In this document: positions 1-8,988 of the stretch, one piece after another
Numbering within the stretch: position 1 is the first letter of the stretch
Layout of the letters: each line of letters starts with the position of its first letter
Source: Planctomycetota bacterium
GTDB lineage: Bacteria > Planctomycetota > Phycisphaerae > Phycisphaerales > UBA5793
Direction of reading: 5' to 3'
NCBI GenBank assembly: GCA_963205185.1
Contig: CAUJHZ010000020.1
Span: 1-58,863 of the forward strand
Length of the DNA: 58,863 bases
Translations under genes and position numbers: made by a program
The notes under the pieces: generated by a model
What the model was told of the DNA's origin: nothing
Database searches by the model: none
What the model saw: the letters and a program-made list of their open reading frames with translations, nothing else

Positions 1-11
1 GGGGGGGGGGG
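1..11. other. Poly-G run at the window edge
   Basis: The first eleven bases are all G. A homopolymer exactly at the edge of the sequence looks like a contig-end artefact rather than biology, though a real G tract cannot be excluded from this window alone. Confidence 0.6.
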
Positions 12-37
12 ACGCGGTGGGTTGTGGCTTTGGCCAT
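1..37 (-). CDS. 5' end of an unidentified gene, truncated by the window edge
   Basis: Reading leftward, an AGGAGG Shine-Dalgarno (43-48) lies five bases before an ATG at 37-35, followed by about twelve codons (MAKATTHRV, then prolines encoded by the edge G run). The remainder is outside the window. The strong ribosome binding site and the divergent arrangement with cysS support a real start. The product cannot be identified, and the prolines may be an artefact of the homopolymer. Confidence 0.45.
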   Translation of the reverse strand, partial: MAKATTHRVPPP

Positions 38-383
38 GATGGCCTCCTTCTGATTATGAGACTACCTCACAATCGTGGTGGCCGTCAATGAAAATCGACC
101 CCGCGGTCTTTATATTCCCGCGTTCAAGGCGGTTTCCCCGAGGCGGAGTTCGGGACGCGGTGGCGCGGCGGGAATCCGCAAGCGGTCGCCCGCAGTTCGA
201 AGACATTGCGTTCGACTTGGCCAGGACCGGTGCAGTGAGTGCGGCCACGCGCTTGCACGCTCGTGGATGCCTGCCTCCGCAGGCATGACGTCGCTGGTGC
301 ACGCCCGGACAACAGAGTCGTTCACGCCCGGCACGCCTGCCAATCCTGTGGAGATGCCGGGCGTCGGCCCGTACCGTTGCCGC
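38..383. other. Intergenic region upstream of cysS
   Basis: About 350 bases between the leftward partial gene and cysS. The reading frame of cysS stays open across most of it, but this stretch does not resemble CysRS and contains a REP-like palindrome, so it is treated as non-coding leader and divergent promoter region. No clear sigma70 promoter was recognised. Confidence 0.5.
265..288. repeat. REP-like palindrome
   Basis: A perfect 8-bp inverted repeat, ATGCCTGC (267-274) and GCAGGCAT (279-286) around a CTCC loop, embedded in GG...GA. It looks like the short palindromic repeats scattered through many bacterial genomes. Only one copy was noticed in this window, so membership of a repeat family is inference. 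Confidence 0.6.
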
Positions 384-1916
384 ATGCCTCTGGTGCTCTA
401 CAACACGCTGACCCGCTCGGAGCAGGCCTTCGCCCCGGCGCATCCGCCGCGCGTCACGTTCTACTCCTGCGGCCCGACGGTCTACGACTTCGCCCACATC
501 GGCAACTTCCGCTCCTTCCTCGCCGCCGATGTCCTGCGCCGCTACCTCGAGTTCAGCGGCTACCAGGTCCGCCAGGTCATGAACATGACCGACGTGGGGC
601 ACATGGTCGATGACGAGGCGGCCGACGGCGGCGGGCCGGACAAACTCGAAATCGCCCGCCAGCGCCTGCTCGAATCGAAGAAGGCCGGCACCCTGCCGCC
701 GGGCGCCAGCGTCGATCCTGACGACCCGTACGCGATCGGCTCGTACTACGCCGCGGCGTTCCTGGCCGATGCGCGCCTGCTCGGGCTCAAAGTCGCCCAG
801 CAGGCGCTTGAGGACCCCAGCCTCATGCCGCGCCCGACGCAGTACGTGCCGCAGATGATCGCGCTGACGCAGAAGCTGATTGACGCCGGGCACGCCTACG
901 TGGCCGGCGACGGGGTGGTCTACTTCGACGTGCAGTCCTTCCCGCAGTACGGCCAGCTCTCGGGCAACACGCTCGAACAACTGCGCAGCGGCGCCGGCGG
1001 GCGCGTCGATGAAGCGAACCAGGCCGTGAAGAAACATCCGGCCGACTTCATGCTCTGGAAGCCCGACCCGGCGCACCTCATGCGCTGGCCCAGCCCGTGG
1101 GGCGAGGGCTATCCCGGCTGGCATCTCGAATGCTCGGCCATGGCGCTGGACCTGCTGGCCGGCGGCGGCGAGCCGACCATCGACCTGCACAGCGGCGGCG
1201 AGGACAACATCTTCCCCCACCACGAATGCGAGATCGCCCAGAGCCGCGGCGCCACCGGCGCCGATCACTTCGCCCGCCACTGGTTCCACCCGCGCCATCT
1301 CTTTGTCGAAGGACAGAAGATGAGTAAGAGCAAGGGCACGTTCTTCACCGTGCGCGACCTGCTCGCGCGCGGCTACGGCCCGGCCGCCATCCGGCTCGAA
1401 CTCATCAAGACCCACTACCGCTCCAACGCCAACTTCACCTTCCAGGGACTCAAGGACACCCAGCGCATGACCCAGCGCTGGCGCACGTTCGTCGAGCGCG
1501 GCGAGTCGAGCGGCTCAGACCGCCCGGCCGACGAAGCGGTCCGGCTCGAGTTCACCCAGGCGATGGACAGCGATCTCAACATCGCCGGGGCCCTGGGCGC
1601 GATCAACAAGTGGATCAGCCAGACGCCCGAGCCCTCGCGCGCCGATGCGGCGATGATGCGCCGCCTCGACGCCGTGCTCGGCGTGCTCGAACTGCCCGAG
1701 CAGGCCGACGCGGCGCTGCTCGATCGTCTCGGCGTCGCACCCGCGGGCAAGAGCATCGATGCGGCGCAGATCGAGCGGCTGATTGCCGAGCGCAACGCCG
1801 CCCGGGCCGGTCGCGACTTCAAGCGGGCCGATGCAATCCGCGATGAACTGGCGTCGATGGGCATCGAGATCAAAGACGGCCCTCAGGGCACGACCTGGAC
1901 CCAGCGGCCGCGCTGA
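384..1916 (+). CDS. cysS: Cysteine--tRNA ligase
   Basis: Charges tRNA-Cys with cysteine in the cytoplasm. The protein of about 510 residues starts MPLVLYNTLTR, the usual CysRS opening. It has the zinc-binding cysteine and class I signature CGPTVYDFAHIGN (residues about 29-41, HIGN as the HIGH motif), the LHSGGEDNIFPHHECE zinc/substrate segment and the KMSKS loop GQKMSKSKGT at about 310. The C-terminal DALR-like helical part is present, so it appears full length. ATG 384 is preferred because upstream codons (ATG at 354, or further) do not look like CysRS. The lipoprotein gene that follows begins 33 bases downstream on the same strand. Confidence 0.96.
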   Translation: MPLVLYNTLTRSEQAFAPAHPPRVTFYSCGPTVYDFAHIGNFRSFLAADVLRRYLEFSGYQVRQVMNMTDVGHMVDDEAADGGGPDKLEIARQRLLESKKAGTLPPGASVDPDDPYAIGSYYAAAFLADARLLGLKVAQQALEDPSLMPRPTQYVPQMIALTQKLIDAGHAYVAGDGVVYFDVQSFPQYGQLSGNTLEQLRSGAGGRVDEANQAVKKHPADFMLWKPDPAHLMRWPSPWGEGYPGWHLECSAMALDLLAGGGEPTIDLHSGGEDNIFPHHECEIAQSRGATGADHFARHWFHPRHLFVEGQKMSKSKGTFFTVRDLLARGYGPAAIRLELIKTHYRSNANFTFQGLKDTQRMTQRWRTFVERGESSGSDRPADEAVRLEFTQAMDSDLNIAGALGAINKWISQTPEPSRADAAMMRRLDAVLGVLELPEQADAALLDRLGVAPAGKSIDAAQIERLIAERNAARAGRDFKRADAIRDELASMGIEIKDGPQGTTWTQRPR

Positions 1917-1949
1917 GCCGCCTGCACACCTCACCTTCGAGGCGCTGAA

Positions 1950-2795
1950 ATGACACTGAACCTGCTGCAAAAATCGAACATGATCTCACGGGCCGCGCTC
2001 GCGTGCGCGATGCTCGGCCTGATCGCCGCGGCTCCGGGCTGCAAGAACAACCAGAAGAAGCCGCCCAAGGACACGCCCGAGGGCGAAGAGGCGGCGCCGG
2101 CCGAGCCCAAGCCCAGCGTGCTGCTGCCCGACCCGCGCAACACCGTGCCCGCCAGCGGCGAGATTCAGCACGTCGCGCTCATCTACAGCGTCTCCGGCCG
2201 GCGCATGCTCGGCCATCTGGTGCGCTATGAAAACCCGGGCAGCGCGCCGATCCTCCTGCTGCTCGACGAGCACGTGGACGCCTGGCTCCAGCAGCGCGCC
2301 GAGGCGTACGCGCGGCTCGGCTACAACGTGCTCTGCCCCGATCTCTCCGAACTCGCGGGCGAGACGTTCGATCAGCCCGTGCTTGACAACGTCACCGCGG
2401 CCATCGCCGAGGCCGAACGCCAGCTCGGCCGCACGCCGGTGGGCCGCTACGCCGCAGTCGGCTGGGGCAGAGGCGGCGGCCAGGCGCTCACGCTGGCCCG
2501 CTACATGGACCTCGAGGCGCTGGTCATCTGTTACGGCCCGCTCATCACGACGCCCGAGGCGCTTCAGAAAGTCCGCGAGCCGATCCTGGGCATCTTCGGC
2601 CGCCTCGACACCGAGGTGCCCCCCGAGCGCGTCGAAGAATTCCGCAGCATCCTGCAGCGCATGGGCGGGCGCTTCGAAGGCAACGTCTGGAGCGACGAGG
2701 GTCACAACTTCATGCGCGCCCCCAACGACCCCACCAACGCGCGCGAGGCCGACATCGAGATCATCAGCTGGCTCGATACGTATTTTGTGCCGTAG
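1950..2795 (+). CDS. Dienelactone-hydrolase-like lipoprotein lacking the nucleophile
   Basis: Predicted lipoprotein: hydrophobic signal followed by a lipobox-like APGC, then a charged Pro/Glu-rich linker and an alpha/beta-hydrolase domain most like dienelactone hydrolase. The expected nucleophile elbow (GxCxGG) reads GWGRGGG, so the Cys/Ser position is glycine, while the acid (FGRLDTEVP) and histidine (SDEGHNF) positions look preserved. It may therefore bind ligand without hydrolysis, or use an altered site. The start at 1950 has a GAGG 8 bases upstream; an internal ATG at 1980 would give an even more typical signal peptide. It probably lies in one transcript with cysS. Confidence 0.75.
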   Translation: MTLNLLQKSNMISRAALACAMLGLIAAAPGCKNNQKKPPKDTPEGEEAAPAEPKPSVLLPDPRNTVPASGEIQHVALIYSVSGRRMLGHLVRYENPGSAPILLLLDEHVDAWLQQRAEAYARLGYNVLCPDLSELAGETFDQPVLDNVTAAIAEAERQLGRTPVGRYAAVGWGRGGGQALTLARYMDLEALVICYGPLITTPEALQKVREPILGIFGRLDTEVPPERVEEFRSILQRMGGRFEGNVWSDEGHNFMRAPNDPTNAREADIEIISWLDTYFVP

Positions 2796-2831
2796 GTCGC
2801 CTGCGGCGGCAGGCCGCACGCCAGCGCAGCG

Positions 2832-3683
2832 CTACTTTTCGGCGATGAGGTACGACACCCATCCCGCGCACACCTCGCCCTTGGTGCTCGGACGGAAGAT
2901 GCCGTTGCCTTCGCCGTCTTCGTCGCTGCCTTCCCAGTAGACGGTGCTGCGGGTAAAGCCGGCTTCGGCGAGCAGTTCGCGGATCTCGGCGATCGACCAG
3001 AGCCGCCAGTCGTAACTGAACGCCCGGTTCATCTTCGTGCCGTCGGGAAAGCGGAAGTGGATGTGGCAGAGCGTCTCGCTCGTGATGGGGTTGAAGTGCG
3101 CCTGGTCCCAGACGTAGGTGAAGCCGGCGCACTTGCGCGGCTCTTCCATGACGTCCTGCGCTTCGTAGCCGCCGTAGCAGTCGAGATAGAACAGGCCGTC
3201 CTCTTTGAGCCCGCGCCGCGCGGCTTTGAAATAATCCAGCAGCGTCGCCCGCGACTTGAAGATGAAGTAACTGAAGTTGAATGCGGCGATGATGTCCGCC
3301 GGCGCGGCGCGCACCTTCATCACGTCGTCGCAGATGAGTTCGACGCGCGTGCGCTCCTCGTCATTGAGCCAGGAGAGATTGTTGGCGATAGCCCACTGCA
3401 GCGTCGGGCGGTCGAGATCAACGCCGATGGACTGATTGGTGCGCCGCCCGCGCACCCAGGTGCAGGCCATGAACGCCGTGCCGCAGAAGTCTTCGCGCAG
3501 CACCGCCGGCGTGCGGCCGCGCAACTTGCGAAACGTGCGGTCAATGAACTCGATCTCCGCTTCCGGATTCTGCACGGCGCGCTCGTAGAGGTGGTGCTTG
3601 TCGGCCGTGGCGGCGGTGTAGGTCGCCCGCCGGCGCGCCGAGGCGGACCGGCGCTTCTTCTTTTTCGCTGCTGTTTTCGGCAT
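2832..3683 (-). CDS. Class I SAM-dependent methyltransferase
   Basis: Protein of about 283 residues with a lysine/arginine-rich N-terminus (MPKTAAKKKKRRS) followed by a Rossmann-type methyltransferase domain. Motif I region is VLREDFCGTAFMACTW, with the acidic motif II GVDLDRPTLQWA and motif IV-like ADIIAAFNFSYFIF. The substrate is unknown. The start is set at 3683 because the 65 upstream codons have no family resemblance and run toward an inverted-repeat element. The basic tail suggests RNA or nucleic-acid binding, but this is inference. Convergent with the lipoprotein gene to its left. Confidence 0.75.
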   Translation of the reverse strand: MPKTAAKKKKRRSASARRRATYTAATADKHHLYERAVQNPEAEIEFIDRTFRKLRGRTPAVLREDFCGTAFMACTWVRGRRTNQSIGVDLDRPTLQWAIANNLSWLNDEERTRVELICDDVMKVRAAPADIIAAFNFSYFIFKSRATLLDYFKAARRGLKEDGLFYLDCYGGYEAQDVMEEPRKCAGFTYVWDQAHFNPITSETLCHIHFRFPDGTKMNRAFSYDWRLWSIAEIRELLAEAGFTRSTVYWEGSDEDGEGNGIFRPSTKGEVCAGWVSYLIAEK

Positions 3684-3750
3684 GGGCCGACAGTGTAGCC
3701 GCCCGACAGTAACCAGGAGCGGAACGCACCGAGTGGCATGGCCGTCGCGC

Positions 3751-3884
3751 GGTGCCGTGGTCAAGCGAGGCTCTGGGAGCGCCGGCCACGCGGTTGCGCG
3801 AACGATGAGCGAATCATAACGGACGCTAACGGCGCCCTCGACGTGGCCCGCCGGTCGCAAAGCCGACCTCCGGACCACGGCACC
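3751..3884. repeat. MITE-like inverted-repeat element, copy A
   Basis: A 134-bp segment bounded by a perfect 12-bp terminal inverted repeat: GGTGCCGTGGTC at 3751-3762 and its complement at 3873-3884. Imperfect pairing continues inward (GGCTCTGGGAGCGCCGGCCACG against CGTGGCCCGCCGGTC...), so the whole unit can fold into a long hairpin. A related copy lies at 46737-46884. It has no coding capacity and no clear target-site duplication. It sits between the TPR gene end and the methyltransferase start. Confidence 0.75.
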
Positions 3885-3950
3885 CGCCCCACAACCGCGC
3901 GGCTCGTCTCGGACCCCGGCCCCACCGCGCGTGCGGACGCGGGCAACCGA

Positions 3951-5543
3951 CTACGGATTCGCTTCGACCAGCCAGACGCGCCGCAGGATCGGGCCCAGCG
4001 CATCGTCCTCCTGCCGGACCGCGAGATCATCGAGCCCCTTCTCGATCAGTTCGGGCCGATCGGTCAGGTGGCCGACGTACGCCAGCAGCAGGCCCGCCTC
4101 GATCACCGCGCCCGGCCGCGCGATCATCTGCTCCAACTCAGTCGCGATCGCATCCAGCCGCTCGGGTGGCGGCAGCAGATTGCTTTCGTAGCGCGAGTTG
4201 ATCAGTTCGGGATGCGCCACGAACAGTTGGCGCAGGCCCAGCGCCGCCGAGCGGTACTTGCCCGAACCGAGTTGGGCGTGCGCGCGGCCCGCCAGCGCCA
4301 GCGGATGCTGCGGCGTGTAGTACAGCGCGATGTCGAACCAGCTCTCGGCGTCGAAGAACCGACCCTCACTCAGCGCCGTCTCCCCCAGTCGCACGCGCTC
4401 GGCGAACTGGCTCGTGTTGTCGCCAGCGAGCGATCTGATCGGGGGCAGCGGCTGGCTCAACTGATTCAGCCGCGTCTCATCGAGCGACTCAAGCGGGCTG
4501 GCCGGCGGTTGAGTTGCGGTATCCACGTCGCTCTCACCGCCGATACCCAGCACATCGCGCGAGAAGTCGCGCATCCCCGAGATGTTCTCGGCGCTGTACG
4601 CCTGACCCGGCTCGGGAAGTTGGCCGCGCGGCGCGGTGAGGCGCGCGATGTAGTCTGCATAGGCATCCTGCCCGGCCAGCAGCGGCTCGGCGGCGCTGGG
4701 CGAAGCCGCGGACTGGGCCGCGATGCGGTTCGTCCAGCCCTCGGCGAACGCGACGCCGTCAAACGTGCGGTCGATGCCGCGGGCCAGAGCATTGCGCGTC
4801 ACGCCCGGCGTGCCGGGCGCGAGTTCATTGTCAAGCGCCGGCCGCCGCCCCGAAGGCCGCAGCGCCCCGCTGGCCGACGCATCCAGCAGCGATGTGCGAT
4901 CGAGCAGCGGATCGACGGAATTGATCGCCGCGCGCGTGAGCGGGCTGAGATTGCGATCCAGCGCCGAGCCGCTTGTGGCGTCGAGCGAGTCGGTCGCGGC
5001 GCTGCGGTTCGGGCGGAACTGCTGCACCGAAGCGCTCGCGTCGAAATCAGGCAGCCCCGTGCCGTAGCGGGCCCGCGCAATCTGCTGCAGGCTCGCGCCG
5101 CTCATCGGCGTGAGCACCGTCGCCCCGGCCGCGTAGGGCGAGTCGCCGCGCTGCCCGAGATCCGGAATCTGGTACGAACCGAGCACGCCCGGCTGGCGCG
5201 GCGCGCCGCGCCGCGGCGCGATGTTCGAGTAGAACGAATCGCGTTCGAAGTCGTAAAGGCGACCGCCGGCGGTGCTGCCGCGAAAAGCGAACGGGCTCGT
5301 GTAGCCCACGTCGCCGCGGAAACTCTTGCCCCCCGGAGCCGTGCCCGTCACGATCGCTTCGTTGATCCGGTTGAGCAGGAAGCCCTGCTTGGGCTGGTTG
5401 TAGCGGCCGCGCGTGCTCAGGTTGGCATCCAGCGCGTGGCCGTCGCCCAGCGCGTTCTGGGCCGCCGCCATGGGCGACAGACACAGCACCACGCCCGCTG
5501 CGGCCCCCACAATTCGCAATCTTCGTTTCGTTTCGACTGGCAT
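3951..5543 (-). CDS. Secreted protein with TPR-like C-terminal region
   Basis: About 530 residues. A clear GGAGGTG ribosome binding site lies 5 bases before ATG 5543, giving MPVETKRRLRIVG and a signal peptide ending near AAA-QNA. The middle is low-similarity, rich in Ala/Ser/Asp/Arg and without a recognised domain. The last 170 residues (ERVRLGETALSEGRFFDAESWFDIALYY and following) look like tetratricopeptide-type helical pairs. It is the third leftward gene after the ECF sigma and anti-sigma genes, about 150 bases from the latter, and may belong to their regulon. Function unknown. Confidence 0.7.
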   Translation of the reverse strand: MPVETKRRLRIVGAAAGVVLCLSPMAAAQNALGDGHALDANLSTRGRYNQPKQGFLLNRINEAIVTGTAPGGKSFRGDVGYTSPFAFRGSTAGGRLYDFERDSFYSNIAPRRGAPRQPGVLGSYQIPDLGQRGDSPYAAGATVLTPMSGASLQQIARARYGTGLPDFDASASVQQFRPNRSAATDSLDATSGSALDRNLSPLTRAAINSVDPLLDRTSLLDASASGALRPSGRRPALDNELAPGTPGVTRNALARGIDRTFDGVAFAEGWTNRIAAQSAASPSAAEPLLAGQDAYADYIARLTAPRGQLPEPGQAYSAENISGMRDFSRDVLGIGGESDVDTATQPPASPLESLDETRLNQLSQPLPPIRSLAGDNTSQFAERVRLGETALSEGRFFDAESWFDIALYYTPQHPLALAGRAHAQLGSGKYRSAALGLRQLFVAHPELINSRYESNLLPPPERLDAIATELEQMIARPGAVIEAGLLLAYVGHLTDRPELIEKGLDDLAVRQEDDALGPILRRVWLVEANP

Positions 5544-5694
5544 GTTCACCTCCGCTGCCAGGGCAGAGACTGGCGTCATTGCTCGCGTCAATCAATGATA
5601 GCGCCGCGCCGGCGCACCGGGACCCTGGCCGCGCGACCAGAGGCGCAGCGCGAGCATCGAGGCGCGGCCCCGGCTGATCGCAAGAGGGGGATAC

Positions 5695-6600
5695 TCAGTG
5701 AATCTCTTCGGCGGGCACGTCGGGCATGCCGATGGCCACGGCCATCTCGCGCGCCTGATCGACCGACGCGGGCACGAGACGGTAGACAAAGTCGCAGTCG
5801 CGCCAGGCGTAGTACGCGCCCTTGGCATCGCGCGCCGCCTCGCGGTTGGTCGGCGTCACCAGGTACGCATGGCCTTCGACGATCGCCGCTGAATGCGTGA
5901 GATCCGAAGGCATCGACTGCTCGATCCACACGCTCAGTGTGCTCGGCCCGTTCGTGTAACGCAGGTGCACCGAATCGACCGTGCCGCGGCCCACGCTGCA
6001 GTTGCCCGCCTCGGCGAACTCGTAGCCGAAGGCGCCCAGGTCCGGCAGCGAGACGTTCCAGTGCAGTTCATCGGCAAAATGCTGTCGCAGTTGCTCGCGG
6101 CTGTGAAGCGTGAACTTCTTCTGGGCGTAGGTGGCGTCGCTCTCGCAGCGGCGATGCTCGTCGATGGGGAAGCCCAGCGAGCCGTCCTCGCTGCTGATGT
6201 CAATCTGCGGCGCGCGGAACCAGTCGAACCAGTCCGCCCGGCCGCTCAGGCCGATGACCACCGCCGCGCCGACGAGCAGCACAACGCCCGCCGCCAGGCC
6301 CGAAGGCGCCAGCAGCCGCCGCGGCGCCGCACGAAGCGCCCCAGGCGCCGACGCCGCCGTGCCCGCCAGTCGAAGGGCCGGCTGCGCCGCCTGCGCCTGA
6401 ACCGCGGCACGCACATCCTGCGGCGCCGAGACATCGCCCATGACCCGCCCGACGGCGCCGCGCAGGCGCCGCTCAAACGCGATGAATTCCCGGTCCTGCG
6501 GGTGCGCTGCAAGATGCGATTCGAGCGCCTGAACTTCCTCGGAAGTCAGTTCCTCATCGGCGGCCCGGCGGAGGAGATTGGTCGTCTCGGAGAGGTTCAT
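5695..6600 (-). CDS. Putative membrane anti-sigma factor
   Basis: 301 residues. The N-terminal cytoplasmic part (MNLSETTNLLRRAADEELTSEEVQALESHL) resembles the helical anti-sigma N-terminus, though it lacks a full HxxxCxxC zinc motif. A single transmembrane segment (LAAGVVLLVGAAVVIGLSG, about residues 101-119) is followed by an extracytoplasmic domain of about 180 residues containing several cysteines. The gene starts 75 bases after the ECF sigma gene on the same strand, the usual layout for a sigma factor and its membrane-bound inhibitor. The role is inferred from topology and context. Confidence 0.7.
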   Translation of the reverse strand: MNLSETTNLLRRAADEELTSEEVQALESHLAAHPQDREFIAFERRLRGAVGRVMGDVSAPQDVRAAVQAQAAQPALRLAGTAASAPGALRAAPRRLLAPSGLAAGVVLLVGAAVVIGLSGRADWFDWFRAPQIDISSEDGSLGFPIDEHRRCESDATYAQKKFTLHSREQLRQHFADELHWNVSLPDLGAFGYEFAEAGNCSVGRGTVDSVHLRYTNGPSTLSVWIEQSMPSDLTHSAAIVEGHAYLVTPTNREAARDAKGAYYAWRDCDFVYRLVPASVDQAREMAVAIGMPDVPAEEIH

Positions 6601-6675
6601 GAGGACACCTGTCAGCGTGAGCGTTGTGCAAGGCTCCGGTTCTCAGCCGGATGGTCGCTTCACGCGCTGCTGGCA

Positions 6676-7302
6676 TTACTGGGGATCTGCCCCTTCATCT
6701 TCGACGCGAATCCCAACTTCGGCCGCCAGCGGACCGAGTTGCTGCGCCAATGCGGCCCGAGCCCGGAACAGACGGCTCATCACGGTGCCGATCGGAACAT
6801 CCACGATTAACGCGATCTCCCGGTACTTCATTCCCTCGACGCCCCACAATAGGAGAACTTCCCGGTACTCCGGGTTAAGGGAATTGATGGCCGACTTCAG
6901 GCGATCATCCACGTGCTCCCAGTCCATCGAGGCCAGATTCCAGGCTGGTTTGGACTCGTCCGGACCGGGGCTGCCACTGGCGTGCTGGTGGATATTCTCG
7001 GACGCCGCCGGCCCCCGCTGCTCCCTAACCACCCTGCTGTAAAACACGTTACGGAGGATTTTGAACAGCCACGGCCGGATGCCCCCGCCCTTGGGTTCGA
7101 ACCGCTCCGAAGCCCGCAGAGCCTTGAGAAAAGTTTCCTGAACCAGGTCGGCAGCGTCCTCCGGCCGCCGGGAGAGTTGCAGCGCCATGCGATAGACCGC
7201 GTCGAGATGTTCCAGCGCCTGCGCTTCGAATTCGCGCCGATCCAATCGCTCCGCCCTTTCGTCTGCTCCATGCTCCCGGCCGCTCGCGCGCCCCGGTCCC
7301 AT
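6676..7302 (-). CDS. ECF-family RNA polymerase sigma factor
   Basis: 208 residues with sigma region 2 (YRMALQLSRRPEDAADLVQETFLKAL, then the promoter-melting segment IRPWLFKILRNVFYSRVR-like) and region 4 (INSLNPEYREVLLLWGVEGMKYREIALIVDVPIGTVMSRL helix-turn-helix). It directs RNA polymerase to a dedicated promoter set, presumably controlled by the anti-sigma encoded next. The start at 7302 is divergent from metG with only 46 bases between them. The first 20 residues are poorly conserved, so an internal start is possible. Confidence 0.9.
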   Translation of the reverse strand: MGPGRASGREHGADERAERLDRREFEAQALEHLDAVYRMALQLSRRPEDAADLVQETFLKALRASERFEPKGGGIRPWLFKILRNVFYSRVVREQRGPAASENIHQHASGSPGPDESKPAWNLASMDWEHVDDRLKSAINSLNPEYREVLLLWGVEGMKYREIALIVDVPIGTVMSRLFRARAALAQQLGPLAAEVGIRVEDEGADPQ

Positions 7303-7348
7303 GACATCGTATCGCTACAATGGCCCTCACTCGCCCCACGGAACGATC

Positions 7349-8941
7349 ATGAGCGCCTCGCGACGCACTTTCTACATCACGACCCCGATTTACTACGTCA
7401 ACGACCGCCCCCACATCGGCCATTCCTACACCACGACCGTCTGCGACGTCGCCGCTCGATTCCACCGCTTCCTCGGCCTGGATGTCTTCTTTCTCACCGG
7501 CACCGATGAGCACGGCGTCAAGGTCGAGAAATCCGCCGCCGAACGCGGCGTCTCGCCCCAGGCCCTCGCCGACCAGAACGCCGCCGAGTTTCAGCGCGTG
7601 CTGCAGATGCTCGATTTCACCAACGACGACTTCATCCGCACCACCCAGCCGCGCCACACCCTCCAGGTCGAGCGCTTCGTGCAGCGGCTCATCGCCAGCG
7701 GCGACATCTACCTCGGCCAGTACGAAGGCTGGTACGACGAGGGCCAGGAAGAATTCGTCCCCGACACCCGCGCCAAGGACCAGGACTACAAGTCCGCCGT
7801 TTCGGGGAAACCCCTCGTGCGCATGCGCGAAGACAACTACTTCTTTCGCCTGAGCGCCTACCAGCAGCGCCTCGAACAGTTGTACGACCAGCAGCCCGAG
7901 TTCGTGCGCCCCGAAGCGCGGCGAAACGAAATGCTCGGCCGCCTGCGCGATGGGCTGCAGGATGTGCCCGTCACGCGCACGAGTTTCACCTGGGGCATTC
8001 CCATCCCGGGCCAGGACAGGCACGTCCTCTGGGTCTGGCTCGATGCGCTCTCGAACTACGTCACCGCGCTGGGACTCGGACTCGAGCCGCATGAAACGGA
8101 TCTCGTCCCCCGCGACCGCGCTCGCTTCTGGCCCGCCGACTACCACGTGATCGGCAAGGAGATTCTCTTCTTCCACGCGATCTTCTGGCCGGCCATGCTC
8201 ATGGCGCTCGACCTGCCGCTGCCGCGCTGCGTCTACGCCCACAGCTTCTGGATCAGCGAGGGGCGCAAGATGAGCAAGAGCCTGGGCAACTTCATCGACC
8301 TGCCCACAATCCAGGGCTACATCGACTCGTTCAGCCTCGACGCCTTCCGCTGGTTTCTCATCACGCAGGGGCCGCTGGGCTCGACCGACACCGACTTCGC
8401 CCGCGCCAAGTTCATCGAGGTGTACAACAGCGATCTCGCCAACACGCTGGGCAACTCGCTCAGCCGCGTCGTGAACATGATCGGCAAGTATTTCGACGGC
8501 CGCGCCCCCGAGCCGGGTTCGCACACGATCGAAGGCTTCGACTGGCCCAGCATCACGCGCACGGCCGTCGATCACACGATCGCCGCGATGGCCCGGCTCG
8601 AATTGAGCGAAGCGATGGATGCAGCGCTTGGCCTCGTGCGCCAGGTCGATGCGTTCATCGACGCGACGCGGCCGTTCACGATGGCCAAGGATGAGAGCCA
8701 GCGCGAACAACTCGCCGCCGTGCTCTACCAGTGCGCCGAGACGCTGCGCATCGCCTCGATGCTGCTCTGGTGCGCCCTGCCCAACAAGATCGAGCAGGCG
8801 TGGCGGATGCTCGGACAGAGCGTCGAGCCCGCAGCAGGCAACCTGCGCGACCTCTGCACCTGGGGCGGCCTCAAGCCGGGAACCATGCTGACCAGGGGCG
8901 ACGCGCTGTTTCCGCGTTACGCCGAACAGAAAAGTGAGTGA
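7349..8941 (+). CDS. metG: Methionine--tRNA ligase
   Basis: About 530 residues; charges initiator and elongator tRNA-Met. It starts MSASRRTFYITTPIYYVND, with the HIGH motif RPHIGHSYT (residues 22-25) and the KMSKS loop GRKMSKSLGNF (about 307-311). The connective peptide region reads YEGWYDEGQEEF and lacks the CxxC zinc knuckles found in many MetRS, so it looks like the zinc-free type. There is no C-terminal Trbp111-like tRNA-binding domain. The start was moved from 7301 to 7349 to match the family N-terminus. Confidence 0.95.
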   Translation: MSASRRTFYITTPIYYVNDRPHIGHSYTTTVCDVAARFHRFLGLDVFFLTGTDEHGVKVEKSAAERGVSPQALADQNAAEFQRVLQMLDFTNDDFIRTTQPRHTLQVERFVQRLIASGDIYLGQYEGWYDEGQEEFVPDTRAKDQDYKSAVSGKPLVRMREDNYFFRLSAYQQRLEQLYDQQPEFVRPEARRNEMLGRLRDGLQDVPVTRTSFTWGIPIPGQDRHVLWVWLDALSNYVTALGLGLEPHETDLVPRDRARFWPADYHVIGKEILFFHAIFWPAMLMALDLPLPRCVYAHSFWISEGRKMSKSLGNFIDLPTIQGYIDSFSLDAFRWFLITQGPLGSTDTDFARAKFIEVYNSDLANTLGNSLSRVVNMIGKYFDGRAPEPGSHTIEGFDWPSITRTAVDHTIAAMARLELSEAMDAALGLVRQVDAFIDATRPFTMAKDESQREQLAAVLYQCAETLRIASMLLWCALPNKIEQAWRMLGQSVEPAAGNLRDLCTWGGLKPGTMLTRGDALFPRYAEQKSE

Positions 8942-8988
8942 GGCGCTCGCGCTTGCGCCGCCAGAGATTCACAAATTCCTCGCTCCTG

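Noticed and set aside
3738-5900. 720-codon open frame on the plus strand opposite the TPR gene
   Set aside because: It is an arginine-rich shadow of the minus-strand genes and spans two gene boundaries and the inverted-repeat element; no domain or ribosome binding site.
7049-8710. 553-codon minus-strand frame opposite metG
   Set aside because: It overlaps both the sigma factor and metG in the wrong frame and shows no protein family.
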